Positions 50,825 to 62,214 of a stretch of 64,000 nt of DNA are shown one piece after another (the first letter of the stretch is position 1; every line of letters starts with the position of its first letter). Origin of the DNA: Gentiana macrophylla (Eukaryota > Streptophyta > Magnoliopsida > Gentianales > Gentianaceae); NCBI GenBank assembly GCA_026214975.1, contig CM047805.1, positions 6,262,001 through 6,326,000 of the forward strand, read 5' to 3'. The notes beneath the pieces were generated by a model. It saw only the letters and a program-made list of their open reading frames with translations. It was not told the origin of the DNA and ran no database searches. A program made the translations under genes and the position numbers.

Positions 50825-53279
50825 AAAGAAACAAAAGAGAAATAATTTTAATTTTGATTTATTTTGGAATAGTTCTAATTAATTAAAATTAAAATTAAAA
50901 TCGGTTTAAAATTAATCGTTAATTTTATTTCGATTAAAATCATTTAATTAATTAAATGTTAATTAGTTAATTGATTGGATAAATTATTTAATAGATTAAA
51001 TGTTAATTGATTAATTAAGACGCAAGTAGTTAAATTTTAATTTTATCTTTTTCATAAGATTTTATTGTATGGATTAGATATAGTAGATATAATATGATTA
51101 TATGGACCCGATTGATCATGGACTCAACCGATAGGATAGATGTGAATGATTTAATTTTTCTGTTGGTTTAAAAATTGTCCTAGGCCGTTATGAAGAACGT
51201 GACCTAGTTTATTTTTCTGCATTTATCCCATTCCGTTAGCTCTCCCCGTGTATGGGCGGGTGTATTTATTTTATTAGATAGAATTAAATGTAACAAGAAT
51301 GGAGCGGAAGATGGAGACCAAAGAAAGGCGAAAATAAAGATCCCATTGGAGAATGGAGCATTAAAGATCCTATTGGCGGTTGCAACAACTACCTTAGATT
51401 GTGACCCGCGGTTTAAATCGATTTGTATTCGAAACCGCACATAGGAAAAGTCCATGATCATACCGGTTACTTTACGCATTTATTTATTCTCGTGCTTGTA
51501 TTTATTTTATATGATACGATAGATGCATGACTAGGCACGATCTAGATAAATGTGTAGGATGTATGTCCATAGAGATAGATATATTTGATGAGACCGTAAT
51601 AAATTAATTAAGAGAATTATTCAAAATTAATTAAGTGAATTAATTTAAAAATTACTCCCACAACAAAAATCGAGTTATAATATGTCTCCCAATATTATAG
51701 TGACGGTGAAGAGCCCTTGTTCGGATCCAACTGATCGCCCACGTCGGGAGTTGACCTACCACGGTATATCGTCATTATCGAGATATGATCGTTATGAGAT
51801 CTCATGAATACTTGGGTTACGACTCGACTAAGAATCTTGCGGTGATTGGCCCACGCGGGACCGCCTCGATTTTAGAGACATAAGGTTGACTATCACATAG
51901 ACGATGTGAACAGTCAAAGAGTTGACTAGTCAAACCACTGGAAGTCGCGTTAGACGCGATCGGTAAGAAGTACCTACCCGTCGAAATTGACCCGGTTGAT
52001 CGGCCCACGTCGGGGATCGAGTCAACTAGATAGGATTCCAGCCACTAAAGAATTTTGAAAATTTCTTGAATGTCAATTGGGAGTAGTTGACTAGTGGGAG
52101 CAAAATCATAATCCCAAAGACCATATTTGATTTTGCGTGTATAGACAACAACACTCTTTTATCTTTATTTTTATGTTGTAGTTTAAGCAAACTTTATATT
52201 TATGTTTTATTCTCGATTAGTAAAACCAAATTTTGACTGTTTGAGAAACGTTCTCAAGAATGGTTAAGTAAATTTTAATTCTTTTAAAATAAAGCAATAA
52301 CACGAGCAATCCCGTTATAGTAGCTAAAGTCAAGGAAACTACATATTTGATGGAGTCCTCCAAGACTTTAATTATTAAAGAAAAACGGTAGCTCATTGGA
52401 TACGATCCAATATGATCATTCAGTCATATGATGACAATTAATTCAAACGTTGGATAAGAATGACCACATCTAATTTTGGAAAGGTTGTTTTCAAAATTGT
52501 AAGATTTAAGTATCGACTTAATTCTATCATTGCTTAAGGTTAATTAAATAGTCAATGTTTTGAATACGATTTAAAAGGTTAAATAAACTATTTAATAAAC
52601 TTTAGATTTTCTTTATGAAAGGAAGTCGAAAACATAGCTCTTGTGATCTTTTTAAGTCTTATGAAGACTACAATAAGAAATATTTCTCAAGTGCTTAAAG
52701 GATTAAAAGGAAAGTTAGGGCATGTGCTTAAATAGAGAACTTATTGAAGTTTCTATTCTAGGCAAGTGAGTTGAGATAAATCTATCTAAGTTCAAGTCAA
52801 CTCTTAGATATATAATATCTTACGAGTGTGATTAAATTAGAAAGATTAAATACTGAGATATGGAAGGTTAAACAAATGTTGCAACACTTACCATATTCGG
52901 ATCTAGTAAAGCGATAAGGGAACTAAATAAATGTTATTATGTTCGGTTCTTATGAAGAATACGTTTTGGTTATTTGTTAGGATTTAGTAGACACATTCAA
53001 TTGTAAAGAATAAATGTTATTCTGATAAAGTTGGAAGGTCACTGAATCTAACATACGAGATTGTTGTCACTATATAGTTGATATATGTGATGAGATCTCA
53101 ACTAAATATTTGTATGGCTGTTATCCTTGATATTTATAGTTGTTCTAGATGTAGTCTCTCTGGAAGGGAAGCGCGTAGTTAAACGTCATTCTGATGATGT
53201 TGAACCATATGATTATGAATCATGTGGGTTATACGTATCTTATCCAAAGAGGACTAAAATACCCTTTTTTGAAAAGGTT
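50825..53279 (+). other. C interior, no recognised coding
   Basis: AT-rich sequence without a long ORF, where gag would be expected. A block at 51700-52050 repeats the phrase gatcgcccacgtcgggagtt and similar text (also in D at 62350-62660). I cannot identify gag or protease. Confidence 0.55.
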
Positions 53280-54010
53280 GTAAAATCTAAAAAAAATATT
53301 GTCTAAAGCCTAAACATATGAATGTTTGTTGGCTTGTGACAATTAATACCACAAATAATTGTTTATTAGTCTCTATGACTATTTTTAGAAATAGTCAAGT
53401 GTACTCAGTGAAGTGCATGATTCGGAAAGCCCGAAAAGTTCGAGCCAGTACGAATATGAGATTGATGAGCTACTTAGGAATTAATCTTCAATTGGATTGA
53501 AGTAATTAATACCTGAAGGGTGTTTGTAAGTAAATGCGAAAGGGAATAAGATTCTCCCTTGAAGGATACCATCTTTGGGATACGCAATTAGATTGTGTTC
53601 CCAAAATGGAAATAACACTTTATAAGATAAAGGTGTGACGTAAGCCATGCGATGTATCCCTTACCCGTTTCGGGATAGTGCCCTTATACTTAACCTAGTT
53701 CCAAAGAATAAAGGTTGAATAAATTCCAAATTAGATATGGAAGATGATAATGTCGAATCTATCTTAACCGATGATTTGAAGTTGTCATAGGCAAAGTCAG
53801 AAAGGCTTGGAGCCTAGTACGACATATGCAACTTTGTGGAATGTCTTAGCAAGTACGCTGGAAATTATTTACTTGTCCGCGGAGCAAAATGTTTGTCTCC
53901 AAACATGCTGTCTTCTAAAGGAAGTGTTTCTTCCAAAAGAAACAGTGGGAGTGAATCAGATCTCAAAAGAGTTTGAGAACCCCAAAGATATATTCAACCA
54001 ATGGAATATG
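53280..54010 (+). pseudogene. Decayed Copia integrase region (C)
   Basis: Not in one frame. Visible traces: a stretch near 53650-53700 matching the conserved region after the integrase core (cccgtttcgggatagtgccc), and the frame 53807-54040 with AEQNVCLQTCCLLKEVFL, like the Copia integrase C-terminal segment ending in HAVFLEKEFL-type residues. Order and spacing fit integrase. Confidence 0.5.
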
Positions 54011-54489
54011 AGCAGATGCCACACAAATGATGAGATGTAGATCATCGCCAAAGTGCACACAAAAGTTACGTAAGTGCATGGATAACCTTAGGCACTAAAA
54101 GGTCATTGTTAGTATGTTCATCTTGAAGAATGAATATCTCACGACTTGTGAAAGAATGTTTGAGAGGCAAGATTGAGAGATATGGCTAGGAGCCATGATA
54201 TCTCGAATTAGATTCCATCGGTGACAATCGGGTTGTGAACCTAGTCCTGTCTTACCTAAGGGAGTGTCCTGAAAGGTCGACATGGATAGTAATATGATTA
54301 CCATAAGGCTATAGTGACGGTGAAGGGTATGAGGTGTAAACCTTGTAATTGTCTTTATCTTTGCCGGGTGTGCCCGATTCTATTCAGACTATGCTTGTTA
54401 TAACTTCGTATCATAACTATATGATAGTGTTGAAGACGTTGGGCAGACAGCTCGATGTTCATAGACAATAACATGATATGTAGGCCCAC

Positions 54490-54700
54490 GAGATCCATTT
54501 ATGGACTCAAACAAGTTTCTCTAGACAATTTCTTTGTTTGATAATCAAAGGAGTTTGATTTAGTCAAAAGAAGGATATGCCCAATGTGCAAGATGGATAG
54601 TGGGAGTGTGTTACGATTTTCGAGTAAGTTACTGGATATCTCTCTCGAGAATTGTCACCCCATGTCACAGTCAATTAATGTTTGGTAGTTCAAGGTCTTT
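54490..54700 (+). pseudogene. Decayed Copia RT segment (C)
   Basis: gatccatttatggactcaaa (54499) corresponds to the SIYGLKQ motif of Copia RT and is followed by remnants of the next block (ggagtttgatttagtcaaaa) and a Ser-Gly-Ser-type segment (gatagtgggagtgtg). The catalytic YVDD stretch is not recognisable. Confidence 0.55.
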
Positions 54701-55511
54701 ACGAAAGCACTTGGATTAGCAGTTCTTATTTTAGAAATAAGAATATATAGAATTAACTGCTGTTAGATTATTGTTTACCTATATAGATGTGATGCTAAAA
54801 GAAGTTTAGCATAGATCGCAAGATCTATCTATGTTAGGACGTTGGTCCTAAAGATAAGGTGAAAGATGATGCTTATGGAAGGTTTCCTTCGCTCCTACGA
54901 TAGGAACCATCATAAAGGAAATGCCGGATGTTCATAGTTCATGAAGAGTCATGAGCAAGTATGAAAGTGAATCTGGTAAATGTCGAGAATATCCTTAAAC
55001 AAATTAAGGAAGAGTTCCTAGTTTATTGAAACTTGGAATTAAATAAACGTAGATATACAGACGTATATCCTGAGTCTTATGAAGGCGAGTGGGAGCTACA
55101 GTCTGGGTTTGCAGTCACTTTGAATAAGTGATACAGTGAGCTGTAAATGTTCTTAGCGATGGGTCACTATAAATTCTACAACTAGGCCAAAACACAGTAG
55201 TGCCTTAGAGGCACAGCGGGAGCAGTACATGAATCTAGAAGGTTCATTCTTGAACCTTGTACGGTTCTTCCACCTTTTCTATATAGTTGATATAGTAAGT
55301 GGATCCATTGCTTGAAACAAGGGCCAGGGTCTCGTCAAAGATTCATGTGTGTGTTGAGGCGGTTCCTTTGATTTGGTCATTTGGAGCATGATATGAAGAT
55401 AGTCTGAGTCCCCACGGATAGCGATCCGTTTACGGCTAGGGCTGGTTGCGAGTATTGCATGAGATTCTTGTGTTTCAACTTGGTCTTGTGTGTACGAGTA
55501 ATTGGTTTTAG

Positions 55512-55525
55512 GCCAAGTGGGAGAT
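55512..55525 (+). other. Polypurine tract of C
   Basis: gccaagtgggagat directly before the 3' LTR. Confidence 0.8.
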
Positions 55526-57487
55526 TGTTGAAATAGTGTCCTAAACCCAATCGGGTTGGACCGGATCCGACCGGGTCGGATCATTTCTACTATTTCTTTA
55601 TGTTTGTACATATATTAAATGGCTTTTCTGTTGTCATATATATGTTCTTTTAAAGAACCAATTGTGAATTGTTATATGATAACGCGTCCTTAGTATTAAA
55701 TCGTGATAGAGAAACCATGATAGGCGATCATGGTTGATGAGATCTCTAATCACTTTAATAAGTTTGATACTTAAATGTCTCTCAGTCGATGTACTATTAA
55801 AGCAGGGCATTGATAGTATAAGCAGACTAGCACGTATTAGATGTCTTACGTCTTTAAGGCGAGGATAGATCTCGTCTATCGAAGTGTAGTGACACTTCGA
55901 CTGTACGTGGACGTGTATTAGAGAATGCGTACGTTAGAGTGACCCACTTACACAGATAAGTGTCACACTATGTGACGGTTGTGTAATTATCCTTTGGACC
56001 GAGTCTTCATGGCATCACGGTGTGGATTGTCATGCTTTGACACTATTGAGGTTTCCACAGCCACGGGCGATCATGCGGTAGTGAATGGGTATGATCTTGA
56101 AGCATCGCGGAGTATACATGATTGGTCGTCTGGGAATCGCGTATCCTATGATTGGGATCAAATATCCGAAATGGCCTTCTTATAAGGAATGTCTTACTCT
56201 CGTGAATCTTTGCAAAGTGGGAGTAAGCGAGTTACTTGAGAGAGCATGATATCCAGATTATAAGATACGGTCGTTGATGTTTTGACACTCGACTAACGAC
56301 CGTATGGATATTATTACAATGATAGGATTGTAAGTTACACGGTAATCTGTTTCACATGAAAGGTAGTAGTCATTGCATTTGACTCTTCCGATGATTGGGG
56401 TCACGGTGTGTTGCTAGACGCTATCCCGTGATCGTTAGGCATGAAGGGCATTTTCGTAATTTGCACTTTGTGTCTACGGCCAACATATTCGGAAGCCTAT
56501 CGGGTCACACACATAAGAACATCTAGCTGGATTAAAATGTGGTTATAGATGATAACCAAATAAGGAAAGTTTATCTCGTACTATAAAGGTTATAGTGGTA
56601 AATTGATATGGTGGTATTTATTTATTATGAATAAATAAAATACAAGATATTAATTATATTAATTAAAGAATATTCCGGAAGCCAATTTGTTGGTCAAAGG
56701 GGCGCCACATTGAAGTGTGTAAGATACACTTGGATTGTGCAATTTAATTAATGATATTACCTATTATTAATATTAGATATTAATAAAATAATATAATATA
56801 GATATATTATCCATACAGGCGTGTGTGCATAAATGCAAATTGGATTTGCGTGCATGCAAGTATGCGTGTATATATATGATATTAATAGATTTGTTTGTGT
56901 AATATATATGTGATTTATACAAATGTTTAAATTGATTTATGGTAATATAATAAAAGATAAATATTGTCAATATATGATATTGACAATATCTTGGAAATAT
57001 TCAATATGAGATATTGTAATAAATGAGATAAATCAATCAATTATATTTTCCTTATTTTATTGGAAAAAGGTTTTCTTCTCCTCCACACCTAGATGGGGCG
57101 CCCCCTACACTATAAATAAGAGGTGGGTGTCAAGCTTTTTTGAATCATCACAATTCCAGGAACTAATAGTTCTTGTGTAAAAAAGAGAGCATCCTATAGA
57201 GAGTTGGAGAGAGGGGAAAAAGGCCGGTCTAGCAACCGGAGTTTTTCAATAGCAATCCATGATGGGATTCCGGCGGGCTGTTCGTGTGGACTAGCGGTAG
57301 AGGCCGAACACTTGGGCGGCTCTATGCAGAACTACTCTCCTTAGACGGTCAAAGCGTCGATCTTTTAGATCAACCAAGGTAACCACCGTCTACTAGCTTA
57401 ATTGTTTATTGCTTAAACAAAGTCGATCTTGGGTCGATAGGAAATAAATTTTAAATTCCGCTGCGTTCCCGCGTAGATTTCCTAACA
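55526..57487 (+). repeat. 3' LTR of C (1962 bp)
   Basis: Same ends as the 5' LTR. TATAAATA at 57111-57118; inverted repeat at 56961-56989. Differences from the 5' LTR are mostly one- or few-base indels. Confidence 0.9.
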
Positions 57488-57492
57488 CATGT
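57488..57492. repeat. Target site duplication of C, right copy (catgt)
   Basis: Exact match to 48133-48137. The LTR of D continues from here (catgtttggtcgtccagg). Confidence 0.95.
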
Positions 57493-58877
57493 TTGGTCGT
57501 CCAGGAATCGCGTACCCTATTAGTAGGAGTGAATATCCGAAAGGGCCTTCTTATAAGGAATGTCTTACTCTTTTGAATCTTTGCAAAGTGGAAGTAAATG
57601 AGTTACTTAAAGAGGGTATGATATTCATATTATAAGATACGGTCGTTGATGTTTGACACTCGACGTACGACCGTATGAATATTATTACAGCGATAGGATT
57701 CTATTTACACAGTAACTGTTTCACATTAAAGGTAGTAGTCGTTGCATTTTACTCTTCCGATGATTGGGGGTCATGGTGTGTTGCTAGACGCTATTCCGTG
57801 ATCGTTATGTATGAAGGGCATTTTCGTAATTTGCACTTTGTGCCTACGGACAACATATTCGGAAGCCGATCGGGTCATACACATAAGAACATCTAGCCGG
57901 ATTAAAATGCGGTTGTAGCGATAACTGAATAAGGAAAATTTATCTAAACTATAAAGTGTTATAGTGATTAAATTAATATGATGATATATATTTATTATGA
58001 ATAAATTAAATACAAGTTATTAATTATATTGATTAATTAAAAATATTCCATAAGCCAATTTATTGGCTAAGGGAAGTATGATTATAATGTATTAAGATAC
58101 ACTTAGATTGTTCAATTTAATTAATGGTATTACCATATATTAATATTAGATATTAATATTTATATATACATTCATGCGTGACATGCACATATGATGTGCA
58201 TGTGCACATTTTGCAGTAAAAAAATATATATATAAGGATTTATATGTGTGATATATATATATTGTGATATATATATATATTGTGATATATACACATGTAT
58301 AAATTGATTTATGGTAATAAGATAAAAATATATTCAATATAAGATATTGTGAATATATATCTTGAAAAAATATTTAATATAAGATATTGAATATTAATGA
58401 GTTAAATCAATCAAATATATTTTCCTTATTTTATTAGGAAAATGTTTTCTTTCTCCTCAATCTACTAGGAAGCTAATCTCAATCAGATTGGGAGACATGA
58501 GGGGTGCCCCAACACCTATATAAGAAAGGGGTTGGCTAGCTCTTTTGTATATCACAATTCCAAGAGACTAATAGTTTCTTGTGAAAAATAAAGAGCTTTT
58601 TATAGAGAGAAAATGTCGGTCTAGCAACCGGATTTTTCTAGTAGCAATCCATTGGTGGATTCCAGCGGGTTGTTCGTGTGGACTGGCGGTAGAGGCCGAA
58701 CGCTTGGCCGGCTCCGTGCAACACTACTCTCCTTAGACGGTCAAAGCGTCGATCTTTTAAATCAGGCAAGGTAACCACCGTCTACTTATTTTAAGCTTGT
58801 TGTTTAAACGAAGTCGATCCGGGTTAATAGGAAATAAATTTTGAATTTCGCTGCGTTCTCGCGTAGATTTCCTAACA
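57493..58877 (+). repeat. 5' LTR of D, second part
   Basis: Continues the D LTR to CCTAACA (58877). Aligns with 48730-50133 of C with many differences, including a TA-rich microsatellite at 58200-58290. TATATAAG at 58517-58524. Confidence 0.85.
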
Positions 58878-58878
58878 G

Positions 58879-58894
58879 TGGTATCAGAACGAGC
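58879..58894 (+). other. Primer binding site of D
   Basis: TGGTATCAGAACGAGC one base after the LTR; a near match to the initiator tRNA-Met site. Confidence 0.8.
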
Positions 58895-59279
58895 TTCGAG
58901 TTAAAGCAATAAGCATGTTAATTTGCGTAGTAATAATTCTAGATGCATGATATATATAGATTCGCGAAATAAAAACAGAAAAAAAAAAAATTAATTTCGG
59001 CGTAGGGCAGCTCGGCCGATCATGGCGGCGCCCACACCTACTATCACTTTGCGGCGTGGCCGCGGGGCTTCCAAGCTTCAGCGTCGGCTTGTGTTTTTCC
59101 GGTTGACCCTGAAAATTTTGTTTTGTGTTTTTGTGAATTTTATGGTACATAGAAAATCTCTTGTTGTTTAGTTGATGTCATGTGAGCCAACTAATGGAAC
59201 AAAAATTTATATCATTGGAATGCCACATGGCATGAAAAGTACCACTACTCAATTTTTTGAGTTAAATGGTTTGACCTAT

Positions 59280-59472
59280 GGTCCACAATCGTGGACCTAA
59301 GATCAACCTAGGTCATTCCAAATTTGGTTTGGAATAGGCCACAGACCTTTTCAAAATATTTGATTTTGAAAAAGCCCTAGGCCTTTTCAAAAAATTTATT
59401 TTGGAAAGGGCCAAGGTTGGTGCCTTTTGGTTTAGGAACCAAATGCATCCCTTTTGATTATGAATCAAAAGG
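59280..59472 (+). other. Hairpin array in the D leader
   Basis: GGTCCAC-aatc-GTGGACC (59280-59297), ATTCCAAA-tttgg-TTTGGAAT (near 59314), CTTTTTCAAAAT-type stems (near 59345), GGCCTTTTC...GGAAAGGGCC (near 59391) and a perfect CCTTTTGATT-atg-AATCAAAAGG (59450-59472). Fewer stems than in C, but the same style and end. Confidence 0.65.
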
Positions 59473-60190
59473 AAAGAAACAAAAGAGACTTAATTATAAT
59501 TTTTATGTATTTTTTGAATAGTTCTAAATGATTAAAATCGTCTAAAATAAACCGTTAATTTTATTTCGATTAAAATAAATTAATCAATTAAATGTTAATT
59601 AGTTAGCTGATTAGATAAAATTATTTAAGAGATTAAACGTTAATCAATTAATTAAGACTCAAGTTGTTAGTTTTTAATTTTATCTTTTTCATAAGATGTT
59701 ATTGTATGGATTAGATATTGTGTAGATATAATATGATTATATGGACCCCGATTAATCATAAACTCGACCAATAAGATAGTTGTGAATGATTTATTTTTCG
59801 TTTGTCTTAAAATTGTCCCAGGTCGTTATGAAGAACGTGACCTAGTTTATTTTCTGTATTATCACATTCCTGTTAGCTCCCCCCCCCCCATGTGCGGCAG
59901 GTGTATTTATTTTATTAGTTAAAATTTATGTAAGAATAATAGAGCGGAAGATGAAGAACAAAGAAAGACGAAATAAAGATCGCATTGGATAATGGCGTAT
60001 TAAAGATCATATTGGCGGTTGCAGCTACCTTTAGATTGTGACCCGCAGTTTCATCAGTTTGTATTTGAAACCGCACCTAGGAAAATTCTATGATCATACC
60101 AGTTACTTTACGCATTATTTATTTGTGCTTGTATTTATTTTCTATGATACGATAGATGCATAACTAGGCACGATCTAGATGAATGTGTAG
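59473..60190 (+). other. D interior, first part, non-coding
   Basis: Matches C 50825-51545 by eye (for example ttcataagatgttattgtatgg). A run of ten C at 59880-59889 replaces the shorter C-run in C. No gene. Confidence 0.6.
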
Positions 60191-60195
60191 GATGT

Positions 60196-62214
60196 TGATG
60201 GCCAAATTATAGCAAACCAACTTTAACCGGCAGAGTACCGGGTCGGTTGTACTACAACGGCAAGCAAAGTCGTATCCCACGAGGAATCAATCAAGTATCA
60301 CAATCACTTTTGTATCTAGTTCAGGCTCACAAATATGGATGAAGGTAATTATAACTAGAAAAAATATAATATACTAACTCTAAAAGTATGATAAAAGAAA
60401 AATAGCTAAATTATAGTCAAGAACACTAATCTCAACATCCTTACCGAATCGCTAAGGATGAGCCTTAACCTACCAACCAACCAATAGCTTCTAATGAATG
60501 TGTTGTGGGTGCAATCTCCTAAACATCACCCTAGGCGCTAATACCTCAAACTAGTTACCCTATATTCGATTCAACAGTCCCATCTGCGGGATTTAATTGA
60601 CCTAATATGAATAAAAACTGTGAGACGCTCCACATCAACCGAGTTCACGGCTTAGCTAGAATAACCTTACCAAGGAACAGGCTGTGAAAAACTTGATTAG
60701 TTCGTGCATGGCAATCCTAAAACTCTAGTTCACACACTCCCTCGCAAAATACATTTATATAGTTCATGTGTATGATCAATTAATGGTTAGCTACTCCATT
60801 AAAGGCATTAGATTCAAGTTTTAGGATACAAACATTCAAAAGATTTAATTTTTAAGCCCTACTCATCCCTAAATCATTGTTTAAGCATCAATTTCGGTAT
60901 TCTATCACATAATTTAGCTATTATAAAATTAGCTATTCATAATTAAATCAATTATACAAGAAATCATGAAAGAGCTGCTAAAAAGCATAAATTAAAAGGA
61001 TAAATTAAATTACCAAAAAAATTGTAGAAATCTCCACTCGATTCGTCACTTCGATGTGTATCAACTGAAGAAAAAATATGATGTTCTTGCAGAAATTGGG
61101 AAAAATAAATAGTAGTTCTAACTCTATAAGAAGGAAAAAACTGTTGCAGAGAAAAAAATAAAATTGTTCTAAAGAGTCTGTGTACTGAAATTTGACCTAA
61201 AAGACTTATTTATAATTAAATAGCCGACCTAATTATAAAATTTCCGTAAATTTACGGAAAATAAAATAACAGGCTCCTTTCCTCCTCTGCTTTCCGTACG
61301 TTGAATACATTGCTGGTAAGAGCATCCACTATGAATGCATGTGGTTGTGGCAAAATATGTAAAAAAAACTGTAAGATTATATTATTTTTTTAATATGGTA
61401 CACTTTATTCACTCCAATGATATTGTTTTACACACTTGAAAATATATCATGTGGCATCAATAAAAGTAAATAAAACTATTCATGCACAATGAAAAAAAAG
61501 GACAATATGGGTGTATTATTATGAACCATTCATTTGCAAGTACTTTTTTTTAAATCCGTGCATAGAGTGTGGGAGTGGTGGGGATTAACCACTATCACGC
61601 CCACATTTATATACCCATTGATGTGTTCCTTTGAGTTATGGTGTGCATTTTACATATAAAAAATGTGAAGCAATTGTTAGAAAGTGTGGTTAATTGAGCC
61701 ATTACCAATACTCTAATATAGGGCGTGGGCCCTTCTTGACTAATAGGCAGCACAGCCTTGTTTTCTTTTTCATTTTCTTTTAATTTATTTATTCACAAAG
61801 AGTAAAACAGAGGAGAAGTACTGTGACCTCCCCTCCTATTGTAAACCAAAATTGGGATCCCATAAAAACTCAATAATAAACTCTTTTTTGAACGTCTGAA
61901 TTTGAATTTTGCGTCATTTTGTCATACAAATTTTGTTTTGGACGATTCTTGTACAGTTTTGATCCTTGTCGCGCCCTCTATCACGCCGCACCTATAATAA
62001 ACAAAAACAAGAAAACTCAAGCATGACAAATGCCAATAAAACGCACACAATTCACCCTAAAATGTGGAGATTTTGGACGTAAAATCCTATCGCCTCGTGA
62101 TTCAAGCTGTGGTGAAATGTGCCTGTTAAAACCACTTAACTACCCCAAAATATCGAATAGGCTACAAATATGGGGTAAAATGCACACGAAATATAGCAAA
62201 GTTGACACTTGTCA
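60196..62214 (-). mobile_element. Solo LTR inside D, about 2.02 kb, Gypsy-like
   Basis: Interrupts D between gtgtaggatgt and atgtctataaag, which are adjacent in C. Sense (minus) begins TGACAAGTGTC and ends TTTGGCCATCA. The left flank gatgt and right flank aatgt agree in 4 of 5 bases. The inner text cgtatcccacgaggaatcaa resembles the cgatcttacgggaatc block near the U5 end of the G1 LTR. No internal region, so a solo LTR. Contains the MITE at 61320-61713. Confidence 0.75.
61320..61713. mobile_element. MITE (Tourist/PIF-Harbinger-like), 394 bp
   Basis: Flanked by TAA on both sides (61317-61319 and 61714-61716), the duplication typical of PIF/Harbinger elements. The ends gagcatccactatgaatg and cattaccaatactc are imperfect inverted repeats (GAGCATCC.../GAGTATTGG...). 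No coding capacity. Confidence 0.55.

Larger units (their letters stand above)
48138..57487 (+). mobile_element. Copia-like element C, complete, 9350 bp, coding decayed
   Basis: LTRs 48138-50133 and 55526-57487 begin TGTTGAAATAG and end CCTAACA. A degenerate initiator-Met primer site follows the first, and caagtgggagat precedes the second. The 5-bp target duplication catgt is exact. The interior has only decayed Copia pol (53280-54010 and 54490-54700) and a hairpin array at 50539-50824. The LTRs are nearly identical while the coding region is badly decayed, so it was probably mobilised in trans. Confidence 0.9.

Noticed and set aside
53318..53500. Short new gene in C
   Set aside because: Sixty codons with no conserved counterpart in D; lies in decayed pol.
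59880..59889. G-quadruplex or regulatory C-run
   Set aside because: A single run of ten C in a decayed element; one run cannot form a quadruplex and it is variable between C and D.
60196..62214. Complete small retrotransposon (TRIM)
   Set aside because: No second LTR, primer site or polypurine tract inside; better explained as a solo LTR with a MITE.
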